This document shows positions 25,416 to 37,534 of a stretch of 64,000 nt of DNA, piece by piece. Below the pieces are notes generated by a model that made no database searches, was not told where the DNA came from, and saw nothing but the letters and a program-made list of their open reading frames with translations. Each line of letters opens with the position of its first letter. Position 1 is the stretch's first letter. The position numbers and the translations under genes were made by a program. Origin of the DNA: Byssochlamys sp. IMV 00236 (lineage: Eukaryota > Ascomycota > Eurotiomycetes > Eurotiales > Thermoascaceae); contig MSJH02000512.1 in assembly GCA_001931875.2 (NCBI GenBank), forward strand, positions 189,941 through 253,940. Reading direction: 5' to 3'.

Positions 25416-26574
25416 GAAGGCCAGAATATCCGTCACCTGTTCCAGAACAACTATTCAAGCACGGCATACATAACCTTTTTGACCTTACTCCTTGATTCCC
25501 TCATGGTTCCAATTGTGTCTTTCATGCGTTTATGAGGACGTTGATGATGCACCATTTAATCGATTATCCGTTCTTGCATCCTTATTACAGGGGCTGGTCT
25601 GCTTTTTGGGGCGTCTTGGTTGAATTGAGCGATTCCAAAAGGCGATTATTTTGATTTGATACAGTCGCGCCGGGGATACGGTGTGACGTGCCGGGTTCCA
25701 TCATAGAAGTTGCTTTAGTAGACGTTATTTGCGTTCGTCGGAAATGTTATACGGAATTGAGAGGAGAGTGGATGCCTACAGGTCTGCATGTTTCTTTTAC
25801 GCGCTTCCTTGACATGTCCATTCATCACCGCAGTGAAGCGAAATGTGCCTCGAAGGCGATGCCTAGAAGATCATGGAAGGGGTGGCAGGAGGAGATACGC
25901 GAGCCGGATGAATCGAGTCTGTAGATTCGTTCGTTCTTTCTCCTTCGGTAACCCTGTGCACTGCACGAGGCTTCTTCTATAGCCGAACCCTCTAGCGCAT
26001 GCAACCCCACCATGACAAGCTGACATATCTGCGATTTAAAGGCCTTTGTTATTGTGCGCATCTTTGCTTGCAGTGTCTTGGATGTTATCCATTCGCAGCA
26101 TTCCTTGTTCGAGTATTATACCGCGCCGGCTTAATTTGACACTGCGAAGCTGGGCTGAGCACGCCGGATACGAGGTGGATTGAACAGATAGTATAAACCA
26201 TTGTATAGAGCCCATAGGAATATAACTATAACCTTGGGAATTTATCTTATTATTTTGACTACATTTAGATCGTGGAACAAAGGGAGCAAGTAACTAAGTC
26301 GGAGATTGCGGAGTTTACATACGCTGGGAAACTTAGCGATAATCAGATCGGAGCTCAAGGGCCGTTCACCGGAGGGTTGGCAACAGCGATCTTCACGACA
26401 ACGGAGGCTGCTGCACAGTAGTCCTCTCGACTTATATCTGTTCCGGCAGCTCATTGTGCACACTGGTCCTATCTCATACACTCAGTCCATGTCCAAGTGT
26501 GCCCGAAGCTTGGCTGGATATGCTGTGTTGATAGGCTCCCAAAATTTCCCTCAACGCCGAATACAGACCTAACG
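25416..26574. other. Intergenic region, kinase to SAM carrier
   Basis: Kinase 3' UTR followed by the carrier promoter. The open frames here use GTG or lack domain signal. No supported gene. Confidence 0.45.
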
Positions 26575-27673
26575 ATGGTCGACCAGACGGAGCCGGAGCC
26601 ATTGGCTTCCTCCCTGTGGACGAGGTCTCTTCTTGTATGCTCATGAGCCTTTGTATTCGGTTTTTTCTCTTGGCGAATTCCTCCTTGATGAGCTGCAGAG
26701 TCACGATCACTGACTCGCATTTTCACAGTCCGGTGCGGTTGCCGGTCTCACCGTTGACCTCTCCCTGTATCCTCTCGATACTATCAAGACTCGTCTACAG
26801 AAGGCCAGACACAGCACTAACGGCCCTACGACGAAATCTGCGCCACCTCCTCTCCGACAGACCATCCGCGGCATCTACGCCGGTCTTCCCTCCGTCCTCC
26901 TCGGCTCCGCACCTTCGGCGGCCTCCTTCTTTATCGTCTACGATGGCGTGAAGCGCGCCCTCCTTCCCTCCTCTACGTCCGAGCCAGCGTCAAAATGGCA
27001 TACGTTCTTCACACACTCGCTGGCATCCTCGATGGGTGAGATTTCCGCCTGCGCGGTCCGCGTCCCCACCGAAGTGATCAAGCAGCGCGCCCAGGCTGGA
27101 CTTTTCGGCGGCTCGACGCTGCTGGCCCTGAAAGATATTCTATCCCTGCGCCATGCCGATCCGACTTCGGGAGCGAAGAGGGGATATGGCCAGGTCATTC
27201 GTGAGCTGTACCGCGGCACGGGCATCACGATTGCACGAGAGATCCCATTTACGGTCCTTCAGTTTACCATGTGGGAGAGCATGAAGGGTGCGTATGCGAA
27301 GCGGACACTCAACAAAGCTCAGGGGGCAGACGGCGCCATTGGCGTTGCAGCAGAGCAGATTCCCGCATCGACGAGTGCGCTATTTGGCAGTTTTGCTGGT
27401 GCTGTTGCGGCTGGTCTGACGACGCCGCTGGATGTTATCAAGACGCGAGTCATGCTGGCCCGACGCGGAGATGGTGGGGAGTCGGGCCGTGTGCGGATTA
27501 AGGATGTGGTGCGCGGCATTGCCAGTGAGGGCTTCGGTGCCTTCTGGCGAGGTATCGGACCTCGTGTCACTTGGATTGGAATTGGTGGTGCGGTGTTTCT
27601 AGGCAGTTACCAGTGGGCATGGAATACTCTGGAGGGGAAAGACAGGGAGCGGTTGGCTAGGGAGGAGAAATAG
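26575..27673 (+). CDS. Mitochondrial S-adenosylmethionine carrier (Pet8/SLC25A26 type)
   Basis: This inner-membrane carrier exchanges S-adenosylmethionine for S-adenosylhomocysteine and so feeds mitochondrial methylation, lipoate and biotin synthesis. Exons are 26575-26634 and 26729-27673, giving 334 residues. Three tandem carrier repeats are seen, with signature motifs PLDTIK, PTEVIK and PLDVIK. The first repeat begins [24 protein letters not shown], and [14 protein letters not shown] follows; both are characteristic of the SAM carrier subfamily. It is a little longer than yeast Pet8, mainly through loop insertions after the first repeat and between repeats two and three. The gene is convergent with the DUF985 cupin only 129 bases downstream. 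Confidence 0.88.
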
Positions 27674-27802
27674 GCGGGGGAGTTGTGGGATTGTATATTA
27701 AGCCATGTATATTGCGTATGAATGAAATAGAGCCTGGTTTTAGAAGTATGGGCTTGCTGTGTGCTGATTTGTTGAACCATCTATCTAGATTCAACCATTC
27801 TC

Positions 27803-28628
27803 CTAAGCACCCTTTCTCAGCATCCATTTCAGCTCCTCGACCTGCTCAGGAGTCAATAGCTCCTCCATCGTCTCCGGAAGCATAAAATCATGATCAGCGA
27901 ACTCGAACCCCGGAACGACAGTCTAGAAACCAAAGATCAGAACAATCATCATCATCATCATCATCATCATGGCTCTACTTTCTTGCGTCAAAAGTTTATA
28001 AAGTATCAATAAATATACGTACCTCACTAATCAACAACCCCTCCGTCCTCTTCTCCTCATCCCCCTCCTGATCCGGCAGAAGATAACTCGCTTTATACTT
28101 CCCCCCTTCCACGATCCACTGCACTTTCTCCCCCTTCTGAATATCCTTCCCGACAACAAACGTCTCGATCCTCGCTTTCTTCCCCTCCACCACCTTCCCC
28201 TCTGGACTCATCACCTCATCCGCGTGAATCAACACATACCTTCCCCTTCCCCAGTGAAGAGTATGCACCGTCCGGCCCCGATTCCGATGAAACGCACCCA
28301 GAGGCGTCCCGGGCGTCAAGAAGTAATAGATCGTTGTGCTCGCGGAGCGAGTTGTGTTATCTTGACCTGGGGCGAGACGAGTTGTCGCGTTTGAAGGGGC
28401 GGCGTAGGAGAGATTGGGATCGGAGAGGAATGGGTTCGGGATGTTGAGTGGTGAGCGGTCGGTTTCGGTGAAGTAGCCGCCTTCGATGTGAGGGGTGAGG
28501 TTGAGTGTGGTGATGGTTGAGAGGATAGAGGGTTGTTGTTCGGGTTGGGTGGTGGGATCGATGGGGGTGCTGGATGGTGGGGGGTAGATGGGTTTGAGGG
28601 TTGAGAGGGGGGTGGAAGAGGAGGACAT
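27803..28628 (-). CDS. DUF985 cupin-fold protein
   Basis: Minus-strand exons are 28628-28023 and 27922-27803, giving 241 residues. Family marks are HIEGGYFTETDRS, then TTIYYFLTPG followed by FHR, the strand YKASYLLPDQ, and TVVPGFEFADHDFM read across the splice junction. These match the DUF985 cupin family, small beta-barrel proteins of mostly unknown function (some are called RmlC-like cupins). The N-terminus is a Pro/Ser/Thr-rich stretch of about 40 residues. The single intron (27923-28022) contains an ATC trinucleotide repeat. No metal ligand set can be assigned safely. No substrate is known. Confidence 0.82.
27945..27970. repeat. ATC trinucleotide microsatellite in cupin intron
   Basis: About nine ATC units lie within the 100-base intron of the DUF985 gene. 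The repeat does not touch the splice sites. Length variation here would change intron size but not the protein. Confidence 0.85.
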
Positions 28629-30081
28629 GGTGAGGTTGTGATAATGCTCCTTTTTTTGGTTTGTTCTGGGGAAAAGAGGATTTGGTTGGATGTGAGGTTG
28701 GAAGAGGTGTTAACACTTTTTTTCTTTTGTAAATAATGAGAAAGTGGTTATAAACTATATATCTCTGAACTAAGTTAACGGTGAGATTATGCCGATATGA
28801 TGGCGCTATCTTAGCGCATCTGCACAACATCCAGATGAGGTGAGATGAAAACACCGCTCATGTTCGAAGGCAGACTGAAGGGGAAAAAAAAGAATACATA
28901 TAAAAGAAATAAGAGTAACAGAAAGAATACCCATTGATCAGAGCCACATGTGTTCTTTCGAAGTCGGGGCTATTGAGCACCGATCCACTCTATATTTTTA
29001 TTTCACGAGCTGAACATCAGCACAGGTATCAGATATCAGATGATCATATAAGCACTAAACCAGGATATAGACTTCCGCCTGCGTGTTCCTCTTCGTCCTC
29101 TTCAATATTCTGCACTCACTCCATTGTAGAGTATTCGAATTAATTTGGCCAGTACCATTTCCTGCCTGGAAACTTGCAGTCCCTTTTCAGTTCGACCGCG
29201 AAGGCTACCTAATGTATCACCATCCAGTCCCAGTATTACTTGATAGCCGGGTTTCGTAAGGAGATGTTTAATGGGTGATATTCATTCGGGAAAATGCCTT
29301 ATGCAAGAGTACCTAAACTATTGTTAGCCGCTTCACATGCCGCGCAAAGAGGTGCTAATAACAAATACAAGGCGCTTAACCTCAGGATATCAATCCCCCA
29401 CGACAAATCATTGTCTTCGCCTCAAAATGCTAAAAAGCTTAGATTATCCACTATAAACAGTGAGTTATCTGATTGCATGTAAGAACCCAAAATGCTACTT
29501 ACCTAGGCAGGTATTGTTGGAAATGGACACCAGAAAGCGCTACTAGCCTTGTTAGACCTGCATGTTAAAACTGTTCTCTACCATTCAGTTCGATTAAATC
29601 GAGAAATATTTAAAACAAAATTAGCCGCGCCGCCTTTTTTAGGTCTTTTACATACCCTGATTTCCTTTTATTGTTCGCAAAATTGGAGAGCTGCAGTTTC
29701 ATATAATGCTTTCTATAGTGGTGCCAGCCTCGTCATTCTGGGCTTTCATTCACTCCCCTACGCGCCGGCAATGCCTTCCATCACAGCCTCCTTTTGAGAA
29801 ATTTCACCTTCTTTCAAGCAGGACCATCTGCGATCTCCCTAGAGACAGGGCCAACAAGGCAACTCTTCTTCGAGTATATTGACGTAGGGTCTGCCCGAGT
29901 AACCATCTTCTTGCCTTAATAACAAATCATCAACCTTGGAGTACGATTCAAATTATTCCTATCTTCGCTATATATTGATGGCTTTCTGCCAGTCGACCAA
30001 AAAGGAGAACTCCTAGTTGGTCTACCTGGATCTCAAACATATATCTTTTACTATACCTACTGTTTGCGCAAGAAATTCACT
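28629..30081. other. AT-rich intergenic region before the nucleotidyltransferase-like pair
   Basis: About 1.45 kb. The left part is the cupin promoter. The rest (about 28900-30050) is AT-rich with stop-dense frames. I see no transposase, terminal repeats or tRNA. It may be decayed sequence but nothing identifies its origin. Confidence 0.45.
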
Positions 30082-30879
30082 ATGGCTTCTCGCTACAGTC
30101 TTGTGGATTATGATTCCGATGAAGAAGCCCAAAAATACCCAAGAATCCCTATTTCCAATTTGACATCAGCTGCATTCTTCGTTGCTGGAATCTTGGACCA
30201 AGCAGGGGTCCAATATGGCGTCATGGGGGGCATGGCTGTCAAGTTGATGGGAGGAATGCGTGATACCCGTGATGTTGACATTGCCTTTAACGCCCCAGGA
30301 AAGATGCGGGACTTGTGGCGTGTATTGGAGGTGCAGTCGCGGTATATATCACACTGTAAGAAGCTTTACTGATCGGCTACTGACATCATGTCTACAGTTT
30401 GATCATTCCTAAAGAGAGGCTCATCAGCAACATCATGAGAATCTTTGTGAGAACAGGGCCTGGCTATGACAACTGTCCACGCGGTATACCCGTGGAAGTA
30501 GACCTTATTGAGTGTGGTATGTGATCCTGCATTTTGGTCGATTAGTTCTCCTACATCTTGGATACATCTAACAATATCAGGATACCAAAACAGTCCCCGA
30601 GACCTCGGAAACCATCGCACAGAGCTTCAACTCACGGTTGATTCAGAGCCCAGATCGATCTATGTCATCGATATTCTCTATTTGATGCGTGGAAAGATGG
30701 CAGCTTTCATGAGCCGGCGCAGCGACAATGACCGAGATGACATAACATATCTTTTGCGAGCCTACCCGGAAGCGATCCAGGGGATCAAGGATAAACTCGA
30801 CCCAATTGCTGTCGACTGCTTCCTGGAAAGTGTCTCTGCTGAGAACAGAGGATACTGGACTCGATTCTTCGGCCATTGA
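30082..30879 (+). CDS. Nucleotidyltransferase-fold protein, function unknown
   Basis: Exons are 30082-30341, 30398-30516 and 30581-30879, giving 225 residues. The start matches the first ATG giving a sensible acidic N-terminus; an in-frame ATG six codons upstream (30064) is possible. Residues about 45-75 read GVMGGMAVKLMGGMRDTRDVDIAF. This fits the nucleotidyltransferase core pattern, a GG-type loop then R-x-T-x-D-h-D, with the two metal-binding aspartates present. A third acidic strand, VEVDLIEC, follows near residue 123 at the place expected for the third carboxylate. Similar minimal nucleotidyltransferases occur in bacterial toxin-antitoxin systems (AbiEii/MNT type) and as lineage-specific fungal proteins. 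Substrate is unknown. The neighbour on the opposite strand is a related-looking protein. Confidence 0.68.
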
Positions 30880-31067
30880 GATTCCGGAGAGATGAAGGCA
30901 TTCGATCTTTTACCTCGGCCACTGCTTGGATATTGGCCTCACGCCAAAAGTCCCCTTCGTTTCTGTCTTTCCTTTTTATTACCAGATTGAGAAATTCAGT
31001 TGCTCTTCTTGACATGTAGATACTATACAGTCATTACAAATTGAAATGCTTGTCTGACCCCCCTTTC

Positions 31068-32063
31068 TTAAAATCCTGGCCTGTCTTTTGTCCGAGGGTC
31101 CTTAGAACCGTGACGTCGCCACCTTGTCGCATAGATCTCCGGTGGATACTTCCACCCCATTCGCTTCTGTTTATTCTCAACATATTCCTGCCATATCTTT
31201 CGTCGAGAAACAGGCGTGGGGTCAATGAAGATGAAATGTGCCGGAACACCATCTTCTTTAAGGGCATCAATACGTCGCTTGGCCCATTCAACACAAGTAC
31301 TGCCCTCTAGGTTAAGGTTCTCTTCTCCCCATTCCACTGACAGGTCCTGGGCATCAATGAGGTCCTGTAAATCTACCCCGTTTTTAATATCGATAAGGCT
31401 TTGTGCGTAGACTTCCAGTTTTGGAAATGGGAGTCCACCTTTGAAGGTTTGTTATTGAACATTTTCCCCGAAGTTAGAGAGACATTATTATATATATATA
31501 TATATATGTATATATATCGGTCAAATCTTACCTTTGCTCCATTCCACATTTTCTGGTCTACAGTCAATGTTGTAGTAACTTGCCGGGACTAGTAACCAGA
31601 AATCGGTCCTGCCAATTGCCTTGAATCGAGGGTATTTATGGTTGAGGGAGTCAGGACGTTTGAGTGGGAGTGGTCCGCATGGTTCTAGAAGATCACTGCT
31701 AGACATGAAGAGCTGAACGGCTTCTTGATGCCGTTCATCGGGAACGCATAATATATTGTCCTAGAAGTAAGTATGGCAGGTTAGAAATTGGTTGCCGCGT
31801 TTTTAGATTAAATGCAAAGGTATGTGAGCACGAACATTAAGTACTCTTCCAGCTCCATAATAGATCAGAGCAAATTCGTCGACAAAGAAGCAACATATGC
31901 CAGCATTTTTCAAGATGGATAATACAGCTAAGGTTTCTTCAAGAGTCGGTTCCTTATCCCCAGGATTTCCAACTGCAAGAGGATGAAAAGCTAAAGAGAC
32001 CATTGGTTCCTCCTTCTTAGCAGATACTGCTTGTGACTCAGCCATGTTCTCAGTATTAGACAT
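31068..32063 (-). CDS. Fungal nucleotidyltransferase-like protein, probably degenerate active site
   Basis: The minus-strand model has three exons. The first starts at 32063 and reads through YYGAGRVLN. The donor there is the unusual GTTCGT, followed by DNILCVPDERHQEAV in exon two. Exon two ends in WSKG and joins exon three across an intron holding a TA microsatellite. The stop is at 31068. The fold pattern (hhDEhALhYYG..R..xD..hCVP) resembles fungal relatives of nucleotidyltransferases. The usual GG loop is replaced by VDE and the D-h-D pair is reduced to a single aspartate, so catalysis is doubtful. A basic C-terminus (KYPPEIYATRWRRHG) is typical of such fungal proteins. An in-frame ATG at 32168 could extend the N-terminus by 35 residues. 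Function is unknown. Confidence 0.62.
31487..31518. repeat. TA microsatellite within intron
   Basis: A run of TA dinucleotides interrupted once by TG, located in the second intron of the minus-strand nucleotidyltransferase-like gene, close to its donor. Confidence 0.85.
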
Positions 32064-32257
32064 GGCTCTGGAACAGTCCAGTTGGTGGGCTGTGCTTGAT
32101 ATGTCGAATGAATGAAATGATAGAAGGTCAGTTGTAAGCAATCCCCCACCTTTTGCCAGGAGGGGCAATTAACTAACAAGTTCAACCGTCCATGAAAAGC
32201 ACACCAAGGATCAGATAGGTTGCTAAATCACTAAACGGGCAGCTTCAGCATCCGCGT

Positions 32258-32370
32258 GGTCCTGTGGTCTAGGGGTTATGACGTCGGATTTTGAAGACCC
32301 CAGCAGCTCAAAAACTACTGGGATAGACACGAATTTCCGTAGATCGTGGGTTCGATTCCCACCAGGACCT
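32258..32370 (+). tRNA. tRNA-Gln(TTG), intron-containing
   Basis: Acceptor GGTCCTG pairs fully with CAGGACC, followed by discriminator T, as in eukaryotic glutamine tRNAs. The T-arm is GTGGG TTCGATT CCCAC. The anticodon TTG lies at 32291-32293 in loop TTTTGA..T. A 40-nt intron occupies 32295-32334 at the canonical site. The outermost anticodon-stem pair is T/T, a small irregularity. A T-rich stretch follows at once (32371-32377). It decodes CAA. Confidence 0.88.
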
Positions 32371-33238
32371 TCTTTTTTGATTCTTTATTTATTTTTTTCT
32401 TTTGTCACGATCTCTTTTTTTTTGCTTCCTGTTTATTTTATGCTTGTTTCTGAGAGAATAATGTATCATTACAACTTCCGGATTTCTCGAAGCGTTGGGT
32501 TGGAGACAGTTACTGTACTGTACAATGTTCGAACATGACTGCTCCTCCATTTCTGGTTCTCAAATCTCCCCATCGTATCGTCTATTATTAAGTTCTATCT
32601 AAGCCCCAGAAAGCAACCCCGCCCGCTAATCTTAGCCGGAGACTCCGCGCTAGACGGCGTGATGGGCGACAGCAGCACATGGAGCCTCGTGGCAGGCAAG
32701 GCACCGCGCTGATCTCACGGTTATGTACGGCAGTGGTGGTTCTAGAAAGGGTATCTAACAGGAAAACCTGGATGCGCGACATACTCTATACTCTATACCC
32801 CAACTCTTCTTTCAGATCACCGTCTCACCCACAGAACCCGCTGAACAATCTGCCAGACGAGCCCCCTCGAGTCGGGCCCGAGCCCTCCCTGGCGTGGCGC
32901 ACGGCCAAGTCGTTTGGTCGGACCGCAGGCTAAACGGCGCTTCCATCCCACTGTCCATCCGATCTATCTATCCAACTGCTCCGGATGACGGACGACAAGG
33001 CGAACCACTCCCCCATTTCGTCGCAAGAGCATGAGAGTCCGGAGACACGACGCTCTGCTGCCATCCTCCCTGCTATTCGAGTCCGCTCTCATGGCCCCTT
33101 CCCATCTATCGATCGCTCGCATTGTACCCATCGTGTGAGGGCCCGTCGCCTTCCCGACTCCCGCGGACGGGTTCCGCTGCCGTCTGCGCGTCCCTAATCG
33201 CCTGTCGATTCCCATCGTGATACTGCCATTCGAGCTGG
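32371..33238. other. Intergenic region upstream of WDR48-like gene
   Basis: It begins with T-rich pol III termination sequence. From about 32980 a 70-codon ATG frame (32985-33197) ends 41 bases before the WD40 gene start and may be a uORF in its leader. No domain is recognisable in it. Confidence 0.45.
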
Positions 33239-36200
33239 ATGGCACGCAAACCTAGCCGTCAGAGGGTCAGCTATGGTGAGTCCTGCCGTATCCCGGGTAC
33301 CCGTCGATGTTTCTCTCTCTGGGGAATGGGGCGGGCAGTACGTGGACGATGATGCTGACTTGTCGACTTATCAGTGCTGCCTCTGCCAGATGGCCCTGGT
33401 GGCCACCGTCTGGGCGTCAATGGACTTGCGGTAGACTCCCAGAACTCCATTCTGTAAGATTGACCCGCGCCTCTCGATTCTACCTATCCTTGCGACGGCG
33501 ATGCCGCTGAGATCCGTTTCGCATCGAATCTCTACGCTACATAAACACCGCGGATTCCTATAGCTGACGGTCATCATCAGATACTCCGCAGGTCGCGATG
33601 GCGTACTTTGTTCCTGGAACCTGAATCCGCAACAATCCGCGCCCTTGCCCTATGGCTTGAACGCCAGGACGCTTGGACAGACTACATTCGAGCGCCAGGT
33701 GCAGGCGCACAGCCACTGGATAAACGATATCGTTCTCACGCATAATAACTCGGCCCTCGTTTCGGCTTCATCAGATACGACGGTGAGACTGTGGCGCCCT
33801 CACGCGGACATCGCAGAGCTGCCCGCGTCTATCGGCAAGCACGGGGATTATGTAAAGTGTCTGGCATCTCCCGGGAACAATTACGACTGGGTTGCATCTG
33901 GCGGACTCGACCATAAAATCTATCTCTGGGACCTCAATGGCGCTGGAGAGAAACTGAAAATCGATGCCTATGGGGATGATCGCACAGCAAAGGGCTCGGT
34001 GTACGCCTTGGGCGCGGTCGGCTCTCTACTGGCCAGTGGAGGCCCAGATTGTGTCGTCCGGTTGTGGGATCCCAAGTCGGGCAAGCTCATCACCAAGTTC
34101 GTTGGGCATACAGATAACGTCAGGGATACACTGATCAACCAGCAAGGGGACACCATCATCACCGCCTCCTCAGACCAGACCATCAAGGTCTGGTCGTTGA
34201 CGGCAGGAAGATGCATGCACACGTTGACCATGCACAATGATAGCGTCTGGTCGCTCTATTCAGATCATCCGCAGCTGTCAGTGTTCTACTCCAGCGATCG
34301 TTCTGGCCTTGTCGCAAAGACCGACACGAGAGATGCACCAGACATAGACCAAGGAACATGCATCGCCGTCCTGCAGGAGAATGATGGAGTGGGCAAGGTA
34401 GTGGCCTCGGAAGGTTACATCTGGACAGCAACACCAAAGTCGAGCATAAATCGCTGGTACGATATCGACACGACTCTTGACATCGAATCTCCTCCACCAG
34501 CGGGGTTCCGCCAGAGTTTGAGTATGGCCTCTGTGCAGGTCGACTCGCCCCCAGAATCACTTGTAGACGTGCCATCTTCCACGACGAATGGTCATGCAAA
34601 ACCGAAGATCCCACACACTGCTGTGCTGCGGCTATCTAACACTTCGACGTATGCGAGAGCGCGCGATCCGGATGGGGTGACAATCTACTCCGCTACAAGC
34701 ATCAAAAAGCCTGCCGAGTCACTGGACGATGATCTCGACCTTGTCCTTCCTATCCAGACCTTACCTGAGGAGACCATTGAGGGTCAGCATGGTCTGATCA
34801 AATACCTTATGCTCAACGATCGAAAGCGCACCCTTACTCAGGATACAGCAGGAGAAGTGGTCCTATGGGATCTCCTGAGGGTAAAGCTCCAATCTTCAGT
34901 TTGCTTGATACCATGGCTAACAACTAACAGTGTATCCCTATAAAATCATTCGGCAAGCGCCACATCGATGACGTGGCCGATGAAGTGAACACCGTTGAAA
35001 GCGTCGCGCATTGGTGCACGCTTGATATACGGACGGGGAGGCTCTCAGTGATTTTGGAGCTGAACCGGTGTTTCGATGCGGAAGTATATGCAGACGAGAC
35101 AGACATTGCCGACAGACAGGATTTTAAAGAAGATCAAAGAAGTATGAGTTCCTTGGGCTTGGTAACTTGTTTCCTTCGTGTCATCAGAGGCTGACCAACT
35201 GAACAGTAAACTTGGGTAAATGGGTCCTGCGTTGGCTATTTGCTCCCCTGGTTGAGGAAGAAATCAAGCGCGATGGCGCTTATCGCGAGTCTGCTGTGGC
35301 CAAGTCCGAAGAGCTGAGAACTCCGGGGCGTACAACGCCCCCTAAAGCCATAGGACTTCCCTTCATTGATACCCAGGCAGCCAGTTCATATATGTCTGAG
35401 TCTTCGATGTCTGGTTCGAACGGGTTACAGAGACCACCTGGTACCCCAGGCCTTGCGATAGGACTAGCAACTCCGAGAGTCGGCTCAGCTGGTCAGAGCT
35501 CCTCGAATGCGTATAGCTCGGCTCTCCCTCCCACAGATGAAGGAGCTGCGCAGCCGGATTCGGATGCCACGAGGCGTTCCTTATCGGAAAGGTCCACTGA
35601 CTATTTCTCAGCCAATCCACTCTCTCCTGGGGCAGACACAGATAGGGCGGCTGGGTCCCCTGAAGACCCGAACTTGACAGCATTGCCTCAATCACCGGTA
35701 GACGCAGAAAAGGACGAGAGAAAGAAAAGCGGTTCTTTGTTTGGCAAGAAGTTCCGGATGGACTTCCCCCGAAAGCTCACGCGGACTTCGACTGATGTGA
35801 GACCTCCCGTTCAAGAAGAGAAGAACGAGGAGTCAGACAAGTCATCTGTGAAGGAGGAAAAGGTGTTCGAGAACAACCTTGGTGGTGTTGTAGAGAGGAT
35901 ACGGCATGAATACGATACATTTCTGGCAGCCAATCCTGGACAGACACTGAATACATCCATTGCACCAAGTCTGGAGAGCGAAACCCCCGTATTAGATATA
36001 CCTTCCACTACCGCAATCCTCATTCAGGAAGAATCTGGAGACTCGGCTGTGGCAGCAGATCTCTATCGAGGGTCGGTTGCCACAGTTGGCAAGGAGGTGG
36101 ATAGACTGGAAAAGTCCGTACCACTGTGGCTTGGCGAACTCCTTCTCAAGGTAAGTATCTTGCTCAGAGTTTCTATCAGCAACATCCTTTGTCCGGTGTC

Positions 36201-36899
36201 ACTGACAACGACATAGAATCTCATCCCCGCGAAGGATATCGTCAAGATCGCATTCACTTTGAAACCTTACGAGGATCTTTTACCCCCCGTTGTCAAACCA
36301 GACCCGTATGTATACCCATCATCAAGAGGACTGTGATAGTCTACTTTTCGTGTAAGATGCAGTTAGCTAATGTGGCACCCACAAGGACAAACACTAATAC
36401 TTCTCGCCTCAACGCCAACCGCATGCTTCGAGCCAAAAAGATTCTCGCGTATATCGCGGAACGAATAGAGTCGCCAAGTCCCGAAGGACAAGAGGAGGAT
36501 GCAATGAAGCCCGAGGAATACCTGGAGCTCTACTGTCAGAATACTGTAAGTGACTGCATTATCATGCAACTATACGGCCTTTTTGAACTTCGGGCTGACA
36601 GAAACTCTTTTCAGTTGATACCCCCTAACATGACACTGGCCACTATTCGAACTCAGATCTGGCGATCCTCCGGAGACATAGTATTAGTTTATAAAGCCAA
36701 CGGAAAGAAACACATTCCGATGAATAGGTCTGCGCGGAGCAGCGTGAATGAACACGACACCGATCAAGTTCCTGGTAAACATTCGCCTGACCTTGGACGC
36801 TTACCCAATGGGGAGAGTGCGCTGTCGGGAAGCTTCTCTTCGATTGCTGCATCGGGATATACGTCGGCCTCTGCAACGCCGTCTATCCCAGGCAATTGA
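33239..36899 (+). CDS. bun107: WD40 protein, WDR48/UAF1-like (Bun107/Duf1 type) deubiquitinase cofactor
   Basis: Eight exons: 33239-33275, 33375-33453, 33581-34880, 34931-35141, 35207-36150, 36217-36305, 36386-36545 and 36615-36899. They encode 1034 residues. The first third is a beta-propeller of WD40 repeats, with endings such as [29 protein letters not shown] and TIKVWSL. The middle is Ser/Pro-rich and disordered. The C-terminus (from about [15 protein letters not shown] to DIVLVYKAN) matches the SUMO-like DUF3337 region of WDR48 homologues. Such proteins bind and activate ubiquitin-specific proteases; in Schizosaccharomyces Bun107 works with Ubp9. This architecture separates it from CreC/WDR20, the WD40 partner of CreB. 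A tiny first exon and a possible 70-codon uORF precede the main reading frame. Confidence 0.85.
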
Positions 36900-37534
36900 C
36901 ATCTGGATTACTTCATATCTCGTTTCTTGCAAAGCACGTGTTACATTGCATTGCAAGTGTATCAATAGTTATATACCTGGAGCGAGGCCCTTGGCGTCAG
37001 TTATTATCCGTTTTGCAGAGTCTGTCTGGAGATATACCATTTATCTTCATGTGCATCTGTCCATTTTCTGTTTTGGAATATCCCTCCCACCAGAGGCCAT
37101 GTATAACTCTATTTCTGATGATGCCAGCGCTGGAAAGCAAATCAATCAACGCATCATCATCATTATTGAACATGGAGATTGTGGAGGAATCCTCTGAATC
37201 CCCTCATAAGCTTAGACCTTGGTAGAGCCTGTGTCGTAACTGGCGCGTCGCAACCCATTGGAATTTGAACCATGGTGTCGACAGCATCTTCCCAAGACCC
37301 GACCACACAGCTGGCTCAATTTGATTCATACTGCATAAATGCGCCATCTGGATCCGTGGATAGCTCAACTAAGTTAGAATAATATTAAAAAGGTGACGTC
37401 CATCAACATGTTGTCATCCTGTTCACCCCCATCCTACTTCTGCTCCTGAATATTACCGCTATCTAACTCATTTTAGTTCATCTGTACAAAGGCTTGTTGT
37501 TGATATACTTTGTCGCCAATGGATCCTCTACACC
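36900..37534. other. Intergenic region, WDR48-like to F-box gene
   Basis: 3' flank of the WD40 gene and promoter of the F-box gene. No supported feature. Confidence 0.45.

Noticed and set aside
25688..25924. 78-codon frame after the kinase
   Set aside because: It begins at GTG, has no domain and lies in a 3' flank. Translation initiation at GTG is not expected in a fungal nuclear gene.
28357..28854. 165-codon minus-strand frame overlapping the cupin start
   Set aside because: It is an alternative frame of the Pro/Ser-rich cupin N-terminus, giving repetitive His/Pro/Thr sequence.
28900..30050. Possible RIP-degraded transposon in the AT-rich segment
   Set aside because: AT-richness alone is not enough. 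I found no terminal repeats, target-site duplication or transposase remnant by eye; a RIP index calculation would be decisive.
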